A stretch of 64,000 nucleotides of DNA from assembly GCA_964236465.1 (NCBI GenBank), contig CAXSBZ010000008.1, positions 43,995 to 107,994 on the forward strand. The letters run 5' to 3'. How positions within the stretch are numbered: the first letter of the stretch is position 1; every line of letters starts with the position of its first letter. This DNA comes from Mucilaginibacter_A sp964236465 (GTDB lineage Bacteria; Bacteroidota; Bacteroidia; Sphingobacteriales; Sphingobacteriaceae). A program made the position numbers and the translations under genes. The notes below the pieces were generated by a model, which saw only the letters and a list, made by a program, of their open reading frames with translations, was not told where the DNA came from and made no database searches. Positions 50,708 to 59,328 of this stretch are shown in pieces.

Positions 50708-51097
50708 CTACTTTTTTTGTCCTGCCAGCAAATCCCGGATTTCGGTCAGCAACATTTCTTCTTTGGTTGCCTTCACTTCAACCGGCACCGCAGTTTGCTT
50801 CTTTTGCATTTTGTTGATGGCTTGTATCACCAAAAACAAAGCAAGTGCAATGATTAAAAAAGTAATTACAGCAGACAAAAAGTTGCCGTATTTGATGGCC
50901 GTTCCCGGAACAACGAGCTGGCTCAGGTTTTCTAACTTTGCTGCTTTTATAGCAGGGGTTAAAATAGCTGGCGTAATGATGTCTTCAACCAAAGATGTAA
51001 CAATCCTGCTAAACGCGGCACCAATCACAATACCAACAGCAAGGTCGATTACATTTCCTTTAAATGCAAAAGTTCTAAATTCGTTAACAAATCCCAT
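50708..51097 (-). CDS. mscL: Large-conductance mechanosensitive channel
   Basis: The protein has 129 residues. MGFVNEFRTFAFKGNVIDLA then VGIVIGAAFSRIVTSLVEDI is the MscL N-terminal amphipathic helix and pore helix. FLSAVITFLIIALALFLVIQ is the second membrane helix, and the C-terminus is a short helical bundle (EEMLLTEIRDLLA). It opens under membrane tension to release osmolytes. A repeat copy (50694-50705) is just behind its stop. Confidence 0.95.
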   Translation of the reverse strand: MGFVNEFRTFAFKGNVIDLAVGIVIGAAFSRIVTSLVEDIITPAILTPAIKAAKLENLSQLVVPGTAIKYGNFLSAVITFLIIALALFLVIQAINKMQKKQTAVPVEVKATKEEMLLTEIRDLLAGQKK

Positions 51098-51235
51098 AGT
51101 TTTAGTTTTTTAAGGTTTTTAAATTTTGGATGTGTAAATTAATAAAAATTACCGTACAAGAACCTAAAATTTATGCCTTAAAAACAGTACCTCAATTTTA
51201 GGTATCTTAATTTTAATGTATTTTTGGGCTGCTAT

Positions 51236-52714
51236 ATGTTAAGACAAAATCTACAACAAAAACTGCTTCAAAAGCTTTCGCCGCAGCAAATCCAGTTTAT
51301 CAAATTGCTGCAGGTGCCAACGGTTTCTTTAGATGCAAGGATTAAAGAAGAACTGGAGGAAAACCCGGCACTGGAGGATTTGAGTTTGACCAACATGACG
51401 GACCCGGTGGAAGAATATCCTGACCGCGACCCGGAAGATGATAATTTTAACAAAGAAGAAAGCAGCAGTGAAGAATTTGATGAGTTTAACATCGACGAAT
51501 ATTTGCAGGACGACAATCTGAATGATTACGGCAGCCCTTACGACCAAAACGGGGAGGATGAGGAAGAACGCAAGGAAATGCCGATTGCCATCCAGAGTTC
51601 GTTTTTTGAAAACCTGCAAAACCAGCTGGACCTGCTGCCTTTATCGGATAAAGATTTCAGGATTTGCCAGCAGATTATCGGTAGTTTGGATGATGACGGT
51701 TATCTGCGCCGCCCGATTATGTCGATTACAGATGATCTGGCGTTTTCGCAAAACGTAATGGCCGAAGATGAGGAAGTGGAAGAAATGCTGAAAGTGATCC
51801 AGCATTTTGATCCGGCCGGCGTTGGTGCCCGAGATTTGCAGGAATGTTTGCTGATCCAACTTCGCCGGAAAGACACGCAAATTCCGGTGATTAAAAAAGC
51901 AATCCAGGTGGTAGAACATTATTTGGAAGAATTTACCCGAAAACATTATGACAAGCTTGAGAAATCCCTGAACCTGCACGATGACGAGCTGAAGGAAATT
52001 GTGGCTGAAATCCTGAAACTTAACCCAAAACCTGGCGACTCTAACGAGGTGAACACCAAACAAATGCAGGTGATCCCGGATTTCCATATCCGTAATAACG
52101 ATGGCGTGCTGATCCTGACTTTAAATTCTAAAAATGCACCCGAACTGCGCGTCAGCCGCTCCTATCAGGATATGTTTCAGCATTATGATAAATCAGCGCA
52201 AAAAGACAAAAAACTGAAAGAAGCTGTGCAGTTTGTCAAGCAAAAGCTGGATTCGGCCAAATGGTTTATCGATGCCATCAAGCAACGCCAGCAAACGCTG
52301 CTAAAAACCATGAACTCGATCATGCACTATCAATACGATTTCTTTTTAACGGGAAATGAGAAAAACTTGCGCCCGATGATCCTGAAAGATATTGCGGATA
52401 AAATCGGGATGGATATTTCTACGGTTTCGCGGGTGGCCAATTCCAAATATGTGCAAACCGAACATGGCACTTATCTGCTCAAATCATTTTTTTCTGAAGC
52501 CATCCAAATGGAAAGCGGCGAAGAGGTTTCTAACAAGGAAGTGAAGAAAATTTTGGAAGAGAACATCGCCAAAGAAGATAAACTGCATCCGCTGGCAGAC
52601 GAAAAACTGACCGAAATTTTGAAAGATGCCGGTTACAATATCGCCCGAAGAACTGTTGCCAAATACCGCGAACAGTTGAATATTCCGGTTGCGCGGTTGC
52701 GGAAAGAATTATAA
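51236..52714 (+). CDS. rpoN: RNA polymerase sigma-54 factor
   Basis: I choose ATG 51236 (MLRQNLQQKLLQKLSPQQIQ), giving 492 residues. Region I (QLVP-type LLQVPTVSLDARIKEELEEN), an acidic linker (about 50-105), the core-binding domain, then a DNA-binding helix-turn-helix (MISTVSRVANSKYVQTEHGT-like) and the RpoN box ARRTVAKYREQLNIP are all present. It needs enhancer-binding ATPases, not seen here. TATTTTTG at 51219-51226 is a candidate -7 element. The 3' end is followed by a duplicated tail plus repeats. Confidence 0.94.
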   Translation: MLRQNLQQKLLQKLSPQQIQFIKLLQVPTVSLDARIKEELEENPALEDLSLTNMTDPVEEYPDRDPEDDNFNKEESSSEEFDEFNIDEYLQDDNLNDYGSPYDQNGEDEEERKEMPIAIQSSFFENLQNQLDLLPLSDKDFRICQQIIGSLDDDGYLRRPIMSITDDLAFSQNVMAEDEEVEEMLKVIQHFDPAGVGARDLQECLLIQLRRKDTQIPVIKKAIQVVEHYLEEFTRKHYDKLEKSLNLHDDELKEIVAEILKLNPKPGDSNEVNTKQMQVIPDFHIRNNDGVLILTLNSKNAPELRVSRSYQDMFQHYDKSAQKDKKLKEAVQFVKQKLDSAKWFIDAIKQRQQTLLKTMNSIMHYQYDFFLTGNEKNLRPMILKDIADKIGMDISTVSRVANSKYVQTEHGTYLLKSFFSEAIQMESGEEVSNKEVKKILEENIAKEDKLHPLADEKLTEILKDAGYNIARRTVAKYREQLNIPVARLRKEL

Positions 52715-52718
52715 TCGG

Positions 52719-52873
52719 ATGCTTCTTTTATCGAGGTAAAATTTATGCCGGTAAAAGAAGTATCAAACACATTTATTTTCCAAAAACTTATTAAGTTGAG
52801 TATTCCGGCTGCGAAAAGAATTATAGCTGATGCTTCTTTTATCATCCTAAAAAAGATATGATAAAAGAAGTAT
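52719..52873. repeat. Two inverted pairs of repeat copies with a duplicated rpoN tail
   Basis: Between the convergent rpoN and porP-like genes are four exact repeat copies: 52719 (+), 52752 (-), 52830 (+) and 52862 (-). Each opposed pair can form a hairpin of about 13 bases. The segment 52794-52843 repeats the last codons of rpoN (TATTCCGGCTGCGAAAAGAA against TATTCCGGTTGCGCGGTTGC and GGAAAGAATTATA) with a six-base deletion, followed by the repeat. It looks like a duplicated transcription end. Confidence 0.75.
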
Positions 52874-53883
52874 TACCAAAACCTTCTCGGGCAGATTACT
52901 TTATAAGCATTATTTAGCATGATGCCCAAAATAATTTCATGCGTGCCGTTGCTCACTGTATTTAAGTTAGAAGTAGTAAAATCATACGCATAACCAAAAT
53001 TGAGGAAACTGCCCACATTAATGCCGGCCATTGCGGCGATGGCATCGTTGCGGCGATAAGAACCGCCAATCCAAAATTTGTCCTGAAATGCCATTTTCAA
53101 GTTCAAATCAAAAGTTGATGGCACTGGTTTTACATATTTAAACATCACCGAAGGCAACAACGTAATGTCCTCTGCTAAAAACAGCTTCACACCTGCCGTA
53201 ACAAAATAATGCGGAACAGTTTTACTTTGATTGTAAGTAGAATTAGAGGAGAAATACAAGGTTTGCGGCAACACCTGCTGCGCCGAAACTCCCACGAAAT
53301 AAGTTGCCGAATAGGCCCAAACGCCTAAACCCAAATCAGGTTTAAACTGATTGGTATTGCCGTTGGCTATGGCCGGATCCAATGCATTTTCCAGCGTTAT
53401 CTGGCTGGTATTCAAGTTAATGCTGGCCAAACCTGCTGCCACACCAACAGAAAGGTTTAAATTACTGGTGATGCCGAGATGATAAGCATAAGTGAGGTCA
53501 TAATTGCTCTGTGTAATCGGGCCGGCCTTATCAGAAACGACTGTAAAACCGATGCCATGATGCGCCGGGGCAGCCTGATAATCCTGCACATACGACCGGC
53601 TCATTGGATCTTCGCCGTTTGCGGGCTGGCTCATCGGATCGCCCTGAATAAACTTGTTGCCGATTGGCGTGTGGGCGGTAAAATACATGGTTACCGGCGC
53701 ACCATCCAAACCCGTCCACTGGTTGCGGTAACCGGCTTTAATATCTGTATAATTTTCAATCCCGGTAATAGCTGGATTGATCAGATAATTATTGAAAATA
53801 TATTGCGTGTATTGCGGTCTTTGCTGTGCCCGAATGCCGGAAATCACCAATAAAAATAAAAAAGTAAAATAATATTTTTTCAT
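52873..53883 (-). CDS. PorP/SprF family outer-membrane protein (T9SS)
   Basis: The protein has 336 residues with a signal peptide (MKKYYFTFLFLLVISGIRAQ). QQRPQYTQYIFNNYLINPAI, AGYRNQWTGLDGAPVTMYFT and AYHLGITSNLNLSVGVAAGL match PorP/SprF. These proteins anchor or release type IX secretion substrates with type B domains. It lies 4 bases downstream of the large PKD protein and is almost surely its partner. GFAYDFTTS-like strands near the end fit a barrel. Confidence 0.93.
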   Translation of the reverse strand: MKKYYFTFLFLLVISGIRAQQRPQYTQYIFNNYLINPAITGIENYTDIKAGYRNQWTGLDGAPVTMYFTAHTPIGNKFIQGDPMSQPANGEDPMSRSYVQDYQAAPAHHGIGFTVVSDKAGPITQSNYDLTYAYHLGITSNLNLSVGVAAGLASINLNTSQITLENALDPAIANGNTNQFKPDLGLGVWAYSATYFVGVSAQQVLPQTLYFSSNSTYNQSKTVPHYFVTAGVKLFLAEDITLLPSVMFKYVKPVPSTFDLNLKMAFQDKFWIGGSYRRNDAIAAMAGINVGSFLNFGYAYDFTTSNLNTVSNGTHEIILGIMLNNAYKVICPRRFW

Positions 53884-53887
53884 AAAC

Positions 53888-56800
53888 TTATCTAATAATC
53901 GTAATTGGCCCTGCTATCCGGTTCCTTCCGCTGCCTGGGTTTATAATATAATAATAAGTACCTACGGGCAGCTCTGCTCCTTTGTATCTGCCATCCCAGG
54001 CGGTTGTATATCCTATAGAATAGTAAACTCTTTCCCCATAACGATTAAATACTTCCACTATTACGTTGGGGTAACTATCTAAATATTTTATGTTCCAGAT
54101 GTCATTGATGCCATCATTATTTGGGGTAAAAGTATTCGGAATAACTATAGCTTTCAAAACTGTAACCATTATTTCATCTGCATTGGTACAGCCATCTGCA
54201 GAAGTTACAGTTAACTTATAAGTGGTATTATCGTGCGGCGTAGCAACCGGATTCAAAATATTATCGGTGCTTAAACCGAGCGATGGTGTCCATTTATAAG
54301 TTAGGTTGTTTCCAGATACGGTTGGTTTAAGCGTTACACTTTCTCCTTCAAGCACAAAAATATCTTTTCCGGCAGCAACTTTTGGTGTTGGACTGACAGT
54401 GATCTGTTTTGAAACCGTGTCCGAACAACCATTTTGAGCCGTAAAAATATAGGTAATTGTTTGCACTCCAATACCGGCTGCGGCAGGATTAAACAAACCC
54501 AAAGCACTTACACCATTACCGGAAAAAACGCCTGATCCGGCATATCCATTTACTTCTTTTGCTACGATTTGAAACGGTGAAACTTCCGCGCAAACCTGAC
54601 TGGCTAATGTTATAGTAATTTGAGGATCAGCTTTTAAAGTAATAATTTGCATCTTTTCATCCACACAACTTGTGCCCGAGTAAGTACGCATCAGCACTGT
54701 ATAATTCAGCGTCGCCGGCGTATGAAAAATCGGATATTGATGACTGTATAATTTATCCGGCGTTGGGTTATCATCTGTTTCAAACTGATCCGGATGATTG
54801 GAATAATCGTAAAACAGTACCACTTTAGATAAATTTCCAAAATCTAAGGTAGAAGTATTTCGGATCAAAACACTTCTTTTACTGCACAAATTTTGAGGAT
54901 TCAGCACTGTAAACTCTGCTTTGGGCACCGCACCGTTCACCGTAAAACTCATTGCGGTATCGGCAGAACAGCCATCTTTGGAAGTAACGGTCAGCTTCAC
55001 CTGATACTTGGCTGCACTGATGTATTTATGCTGAGGGTTTTTCTGGCTTGAAGTATCGGGATTTTTTGCAGTGGCAGCCGGATCACCAAAATGCCACAAA
55101 TAAGTAAACCTGGATTCGCTATGATCACTGATACTGCTTTTATCGGTAAAAATTGCGTAGGCGTCTGAAATACAGATTTTTGGCAATGTAAAATTAGGTA
55201 TTGGCAGCGGATGAACTATAACCGGCAACGTCAGTGTATCGCTGTGGCATCCCAAATCCGTTAATGTGATAAGCTTGATATTGTAGTTTCCGGCAGCTTT
55301 ATAAATATGCTGAAAAGGAGATTTGTTTAGAAGTATTTGCGTACTGCCATCGCCAAAATCCCAAACCCATTGCGCAATTTTTCCTTCAGAAGAGATAGAT
55401 TGATCCGTTATCATAACCGCTTTTGTGGCACAATCAGGATTAGAAATAATGAACTTAGCAACTGGTTTGGCATAGATATGTATTTTTTGGGAGTCCAAAG
55501 CCGAAGTACAACCATTGGAATTGGTAACCAATAATGTGGTAATAAAATCTCCTGATTTAGTGTAAAGATGTGTTGGATTTTGCAGAACTGAGGTTCCGCC
55601 ATCGCCAAAATTCCAGGCCCAGGTTTTGATAACGGCACCGGTACTTTTATCCGTAAAATTTAAGGTATCCGACTGGCAGGTTGAAGTTTTAGCTGTAAAA
55701 GAAGCAACCGGATTATCATAAACTGTAAACGCAATATCAATATCTTCGTAAGAGCCGCAAGCATCAGCAATCGCATTAAAAACTTTAACTTTCACATCAT
55801 AATTGCCTGATGATTTGTATATTAAACTTTTAGGATACGCATAGGTGTACAAAGGCTTGTTGTCTTTCACCGTTTGTCCGATCAGCGTTGGATGGTTATC
55901 GGTATAAGCTGGATCACCGTTTTGAGGAGTCCAGATTAGCTGCGTAGTTTTGTATGGAATAGTAACTTGCAACTTCAAATCCTGCCCCACACAAGCACTT
56001 GCTACAGAATCACCAGCCGTGTTTTTGATCTGCACAAATTTATTTAGGTTTTTCAAATTCGTCCCGGCCGAGTAACCGTAAGATTCGGCACTACCAAAGC
56101 CATAAGCAATCGCATTGAAACCATCCGAAGCTTTAATATTGTGTGTGCCCGAAGCAACCGGAAACTGGCCGTACATGTAAGCTGTATTGCCCGGCACTGT
56201 TTTAAATAAACCTGTAGTTGCAGCTCCGTCAATAGTAAAACTTGGTGCCGCAGCCGCAGAAATAATCACATTGATATAACTTTGCAAAATCTTGTAAGCC
56301 GTTGGTGAGTAAAGCGTTACATTATTAATAATCTGCTCAATCGGGTTGAGGTAGATCATCTCCGGATCGCCCAAATCGGTGCTGGTAGCCGGATCAAGCG
56401 AAAGCTGCGTGATGGCGTATTGGGCAACCTGTATCGGCTTATCCGCACTGATTACATTAGGCACTGTGCTGTTAAATTCGTAATAAAAATTATTGATTAA
56501 AGAATTGCTGCTCAGCATGTTTCCGTTCATAATTACCTTTGTCGTCGGGTCGCTCACTACAATTCGGTAAGTATCGTATGGCCGGTTGCTTAACGGTGCA
56601 GTTACATAATTTTTCCCCCAGGAAGCGGTTGGATAAGTTTGCTGGAACAGATTATCAGCAGAATTATTAGGGCCATTGCCAATATAAATCTTACTGCTGC
56701 CTGAAAAAACGGCAATTTTTTTGCACACATTCAACCCGGAGCTTACCGAACGAATGCGGGTTCCGGTCAAATCTGTTGCGGATAACCCCTGATAAACTTC

Positions 56801-57379
56801 GCCTTTTTGCATCGTGATGGTAAAAGGCGTATTGGCTACATGGCCGCTGTTTAAAGTTGCTGCTGGCGTAATTTCTACCGTTGTGGTATCTTCCGTTGCC
56901 ACTACCGCAAACGAGGAATAGCAATTAGCTTCGTTTGATCGCTGTGTATAATTGATAGCATAATAATCTTTAGCCAGCGTAGCAACCGGCAAAAGCAATG
57001 TAGCACCAGAAACTGCCGAAGCATAAATGTGCGCAAAAACCACTATTGGTGCTGCGGCAGTAATGTGTATCCCTTTTAACGACTGCCCTTCTGTAGCTAA
57101 GAAAGCCGTTTGTGGCATCGTAACTATAGTTACTTGATTAGCCGTAATGCTAAAACTGGTAGAAAAACTACCATCTGCAACGGTAATGGTGCCTGAAGTG
57201 CTTACATCTGAAGTGAGATACACACTCATCTGACAGGTATTGTTGCCTGCAACGCCGCGGATATTGGCCATGTAAGCAGTGTAAAACTCAGTGCCTTTAT
57301 TGGTTTGCGCAAAAACCGGACAAGCAGAAACGAGCAGCAAAAGCAGATAAAAAATACGACAAGTAAAGTTTTTTGTCAT
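53888..57379 (-). CDS. Large PKD-repeat surface protein with type B T9SS sorting domain
   Basis: The protein has 1163 residues with a signal peptide (ending VFAQ). An IgGFc-binding-like N-terminal domain (about 30-330) is followed by several PKD domains (WNFGDGGTSVLQNPTHLYTK, WVWDFGDGSTQ, YLWHFGDP) at about 520-830. The C-terminus is VIPNTFTPNNDGINDIWNIK ... NRYGERVYYS ... LPVGTYYYII, the gliding-motility C-terminal (CHU_C, type B) domain. It is secreted by the type IX system and probably adhesive. A GC-variant repeat copy is at 55131. Confidence 0.93.
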   Translation of the reverse strand: MTKNFTCRIFYLLLLLVSACPVFAQTNKGTEFYTAYMANIRGVAGNNTCQMSVYLTSDVSTSGTITVADGSFSTSFSITANQVTIVTMPQTAFLATEGQSLKGIHITAAAPIVVFAHIYASAVSGATLLLPVATLAKDYYAINYTQRSNEANCYSSFAVVATEDTTTVEITPAATLNSGHVANTPFTITMQKGEVYQGLSATDLTGTRIRSVSSGLNVCKKIAVFSGSSKIYIGNGPNNSADNLFQQTYPTASWGKNYVTAPLSNRPYDTYRIVVSDPTTKVIMNGNMLSSNSLINNFYYEFNSTVPNVISADKPIQVAQYAITQLSLDPATSTDLGDPEMIYLNPIEQIINNVTLYSPTAYKILQSYINVIISAAAAPSFTIDGAATTGLFKTVPGNTAYMYGQFPVASGTHNIKASDGFNAIAYGFGSAESYGYSAGTNLKNLNKFVQIKNTAGDSVASACVGQDLKLQVTIPYKTTQLIWTPQNGDPAYTDNHPTLIGQTVKDNKPLYTYAYPKSLIYKSSGNYDVKVKVFNAIADACGSYEDIDIAFTVYDNPVASFTAKTSTCQSDTLNFTDKSTGAVIKTWAWNFGDGGTSVLQNPTHLYTKSGDFITTLLVTNSNGCTSALDSQKIHIYAKPVAKFIISNPDCATKAVMITDQSISSEGKIAQWVWDFGDGSTQILLNKSPFQHIYKAAGNYNIKLITLTDLGCHSDTLTLPVIVHPLPIPNFTLPKICISDAYAIFTDKSSISDHSESRFTYLWHFGDPAATAKNPDTSSQKNPQHKYISAAKYQVKLTVTSKDGCSADTAMSFTVNGAVPKAEFTVLNPQNLCSKRSVLIRNTSTLDFGNLSKVVLFYDYSNHPDQFETDDNPTPDKLYSHQYPIFHTPATLNYTVLMRTYSGTSCVDEKMQIITLKADPQITITLASQVCAEVSPFQIVAKEVNGYAGSGVFSGNGVSALGLFNPAAAGIGVQTITYIFTAQNGCSDTVSKQITVSPTPKVAAGKDIFVLEGESVTLKPTVSGNNLTYKWTPSLGLSTDNILNPVATPHDNTTYKLTVTSADGCTNADEIMVTVLKAIVIPNTFTPNNDGINDIWNIKYLDSYPNVIVEVFNRYGERVYYSIGYTTAWDGRYKGAELPVGTYYYIINPGSGRNRIAGPITIIR

Positions 57380-57727
57380 TTAGATAAGCTTAGTTTTCCG
57401 CTGTTGTTCACAATTTTTTATTATTTTAGATAACCCAATGCTTCTTTTATCCGTATAAATTTGGTTAGCAAGAACCAAGCAACGTTTATCTTTTCAAAAA
57501 AAACTTGCGGCAAAACCACCTCCTGCAAAACATAAAAAAGCGTTCTAATTTACTAAATATAAATATTTTCAGGACATATTTTTCTTCACTAAAAAATCAA
57601 CAGATCAAATTAATTGCTGCGATAAAAGCTGCCGCTTTCAATTTTAACCAACTGCAAAAAATGGTGATTTTATTTTGATTAAAGAAATTTTTCTATCCAA
57701 CCCGAAAATGTACCGATAAAAACAGCA
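57380..57727. other. 348-base intergenic region
   Basis: The gap between the PKD protein start and tesA holds repeat copies at 57438 (tail CCGTATAAATTTGG) and 57717 (overlapping the tesA stop). It probably contains the promoter of the PKD-porP unit. I see no other gene, hairpin or clear TAnnTTTG on the minus strand. Confidence 0.5.
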
Positions 57728-58411
57728 TCAAAGCATTCCTTTCAAAACCAGCCAAACGTTTTGTGCCACAATCTTAGCTCCTATTGCGGTTGGATGAATA
57801 CCATCTTTTTGGTTCAGTGCACGGATTCCAGCCACATTTTCAAGTAAAAACGGAACTAATTTTATATTATTTTTTTTGGCCAGCCGCGGAAAAATCTTTT
57901 TGAAATCATCCGCATATTTTATACCCATATTCGGCGGAACTTGCATACCGGTCAGCACTAATTTTACTTTCGGATATTTTGCTTTGACCTGATCGATGAT
58001 TGATTGCAAATTCACTTCGGTTTCTGCCACCGGAATGCCGCGCAAACCATCATTCGCGCCCAATTCCAGCACAAAAACGTCAATTGGCTGCCGCAATTGC
58101 CAGTTGATCCTGTTCTTGCCATCCGAAGTGGTTTCTCCGCTCAAGCCGCCGTTGATGGCTTTGTACGGGAGTTTTAGCGAATCAAGATTGTGCTGAATGA
58201 TAGACGGGAAAGATTCGCTTCCTGGATCATCCAAACCGTAACCTGCCGTCAAACTGTTCCCAAAAAACAGGATATTTTTTTGGGTAGAAAGTTGGGTCAA
58301 TGCTTCTTTTACCGTATCTTTTTCAGTACCGGTTTTGGGTTGAGAACTGTTTCCGCATCCGCAGAAAAAAATGAAGACCAGGAGCGCGGAAAAGGAAAAT
58401 GATTTTTGCAT
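57728..58411 (-). CDS. TesA-like GDSL esterase/lysophospholipase lipoprotein
   Basis: I choose ATG 58411 (MQKSFSFSALLVFIFFCGCG), which gives a lipoprotein signal with the FCGC lipobox and 227 residues; the longer frame runs on without a leader. NILFFGNSLTAGYGLDD carries the GDSL-type nucleophile (here GNSL), LELGANDGLRG block III, and KDGIHPTAIGAK the catalytic Asp/His. It hydrolyses short acyl esters in the envelope. It is divergent from the ybbA-ybbP-like pair, as in E. coli. A repeat copy (58300-58311) is read as TVKEAL. Confidence 0.9.
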   Translation of the reverse strand: MQKSFSFSALLVFIFFCGCGNSSQPKTGTEKDTVKEALTQLSTQKNILFFGNSLTAGYGLDDPGSESFPSIIQHNLDSLKLPYKAINGGLSGETTSDGKNRINWQLRQPIDVFVLELGANDGLRGIPVAETEVNLQSIIDQVKAKYPKVKLVLTGMQVPPNMGIKYADDFKKIFPRLAKKNNIKLVPFLLENVAGIRALNQKDGIHPTAIGAKIVAQNVWLVLKGML

Positions 58412-58511
58412 AAAAGCGTAACAAAATTGCTGAAACAGATTCTTAAACATAAGCCCGACATTTAAGTTTAGCTTTAAACGTATCTTTCTACACAAATAAT
58501 CTGTAATCATC

Positions 58512-59201
58512 TTGAATAATATCCTCAAAATAGAAAACCTTACCAAAACTTACAAAAGTGCAGGCAGTACGCTCACGGTTTTAAACAACATCAATTTTTC
58601 GGTAGCAGAAGGTTCCACATTTTCCATTGTTGGCCCTTCCGGCAGCGGAAAAACAACATTGCTTGGGCTTTGTGCCGGATTGGATCGCTCCACTTCCGGC
58701 TTGGTAGAACTGAACAATATTGCGCTGGATAATTTGGGCGAAGACGAACGCGCGCAAGTCCGCAACCAATATGTCGGCTTTATTTTTCAGAATTTTCAGT
58801 TGCTACCCACTTTAACGGCTTTGGAAAACGTGATGGTTCCACTGGAATTGCGCGGCGAAAAAAATACCCGTTCCCGTTCAATGGATTTGCTGGATAAAGT
58901 TGGCCTGGCTAATCGCAGCCACCACTATCCTACCCAGCTTTCGGGCGGCGAGCAGCAGCGGATTTCTTTGGCGCGTGCCTTTTCCAATCAACCCAAAATA
59001 TTATTTGCCGACGAACCAACCGGAAACCTGGATGCCGAAACCAGCGAAAAAATGGTGAAGCTTTTGTTCGATCTGAACCGGGAAAGCGGCACCACGCTGA
59101 TTTTGGTAACGCACGATATGGAACTGGCTTCCAAAACGCAGCGCATCATCCGCATCAAAGGCGGCCATTTAATTTCTGATGAACTGACTGCTACGGTTTA
59201 A
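58512..59201 (+). CDS. ABC transporter ATPase, LolD/YbbA type
   Basis: The start codon is TTG at 58512 (MNNILKIENLTKTYKSAGST), giving 229 residues. Walker A GPSGSGKTTLLGL, LSGGEQQRISLARAFSNQPK, Walker B ILFADEPTGNLDAETSE and THDMELASKTQRI are complete. It powers the YbbP/MacB-type permease encoded downstream after two repeat copies. The TesA partner gene is divergent. Function in E. coli is poorly defined. Confidence 0.92.
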   Translation: MNNILKIENLTKTYKSAGSTLTVLNNINFSVAEGSTFSIVGPSGSGKTTLLGLCAGLDRSTSGLVELNNIALDNLGEDERAQVRNQYVGFIFQNFQLLPTLTALENVMVPLELRGEKNTRSRSMDLLDKVGLANRSHHYPTQLSGGEQQRISLARAFSNQPKILFADEPTGNLDAETSEKMVKLLFDLNRESGTTLILVTHDMELASKTQRIIRIKGGHLISDELTATV

Positions 59202-59208
59202 TTTGATG

Positions 59209-59281
59209 ATGCTTCTTTTATCGGCTATTTTTTGGTGTTGATTAGTATGTCATCCCAAAAAATGCCCGATAAAAACAGCAT
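59209..59281. repeat. Opposed pair of repeat copies between ybbA-like and ybbP-like genes
   Basis: ATGCTTCTTTTA (59209-59220, with TCGGCTATTTTTTGG tail) and TAAAAACAGCAT (59270-59281) face each other about 50 bases apart, one of each subtype. They lie within the intergenic gap of a co-directional gene pair, so a terminator role is less likely here. Confidence 0.7.
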
Positions 59282-59328
59282 CCAAACAAACAGCTACTTT
59301 ACCCACAATAATGCAAGATATTTTCTAA

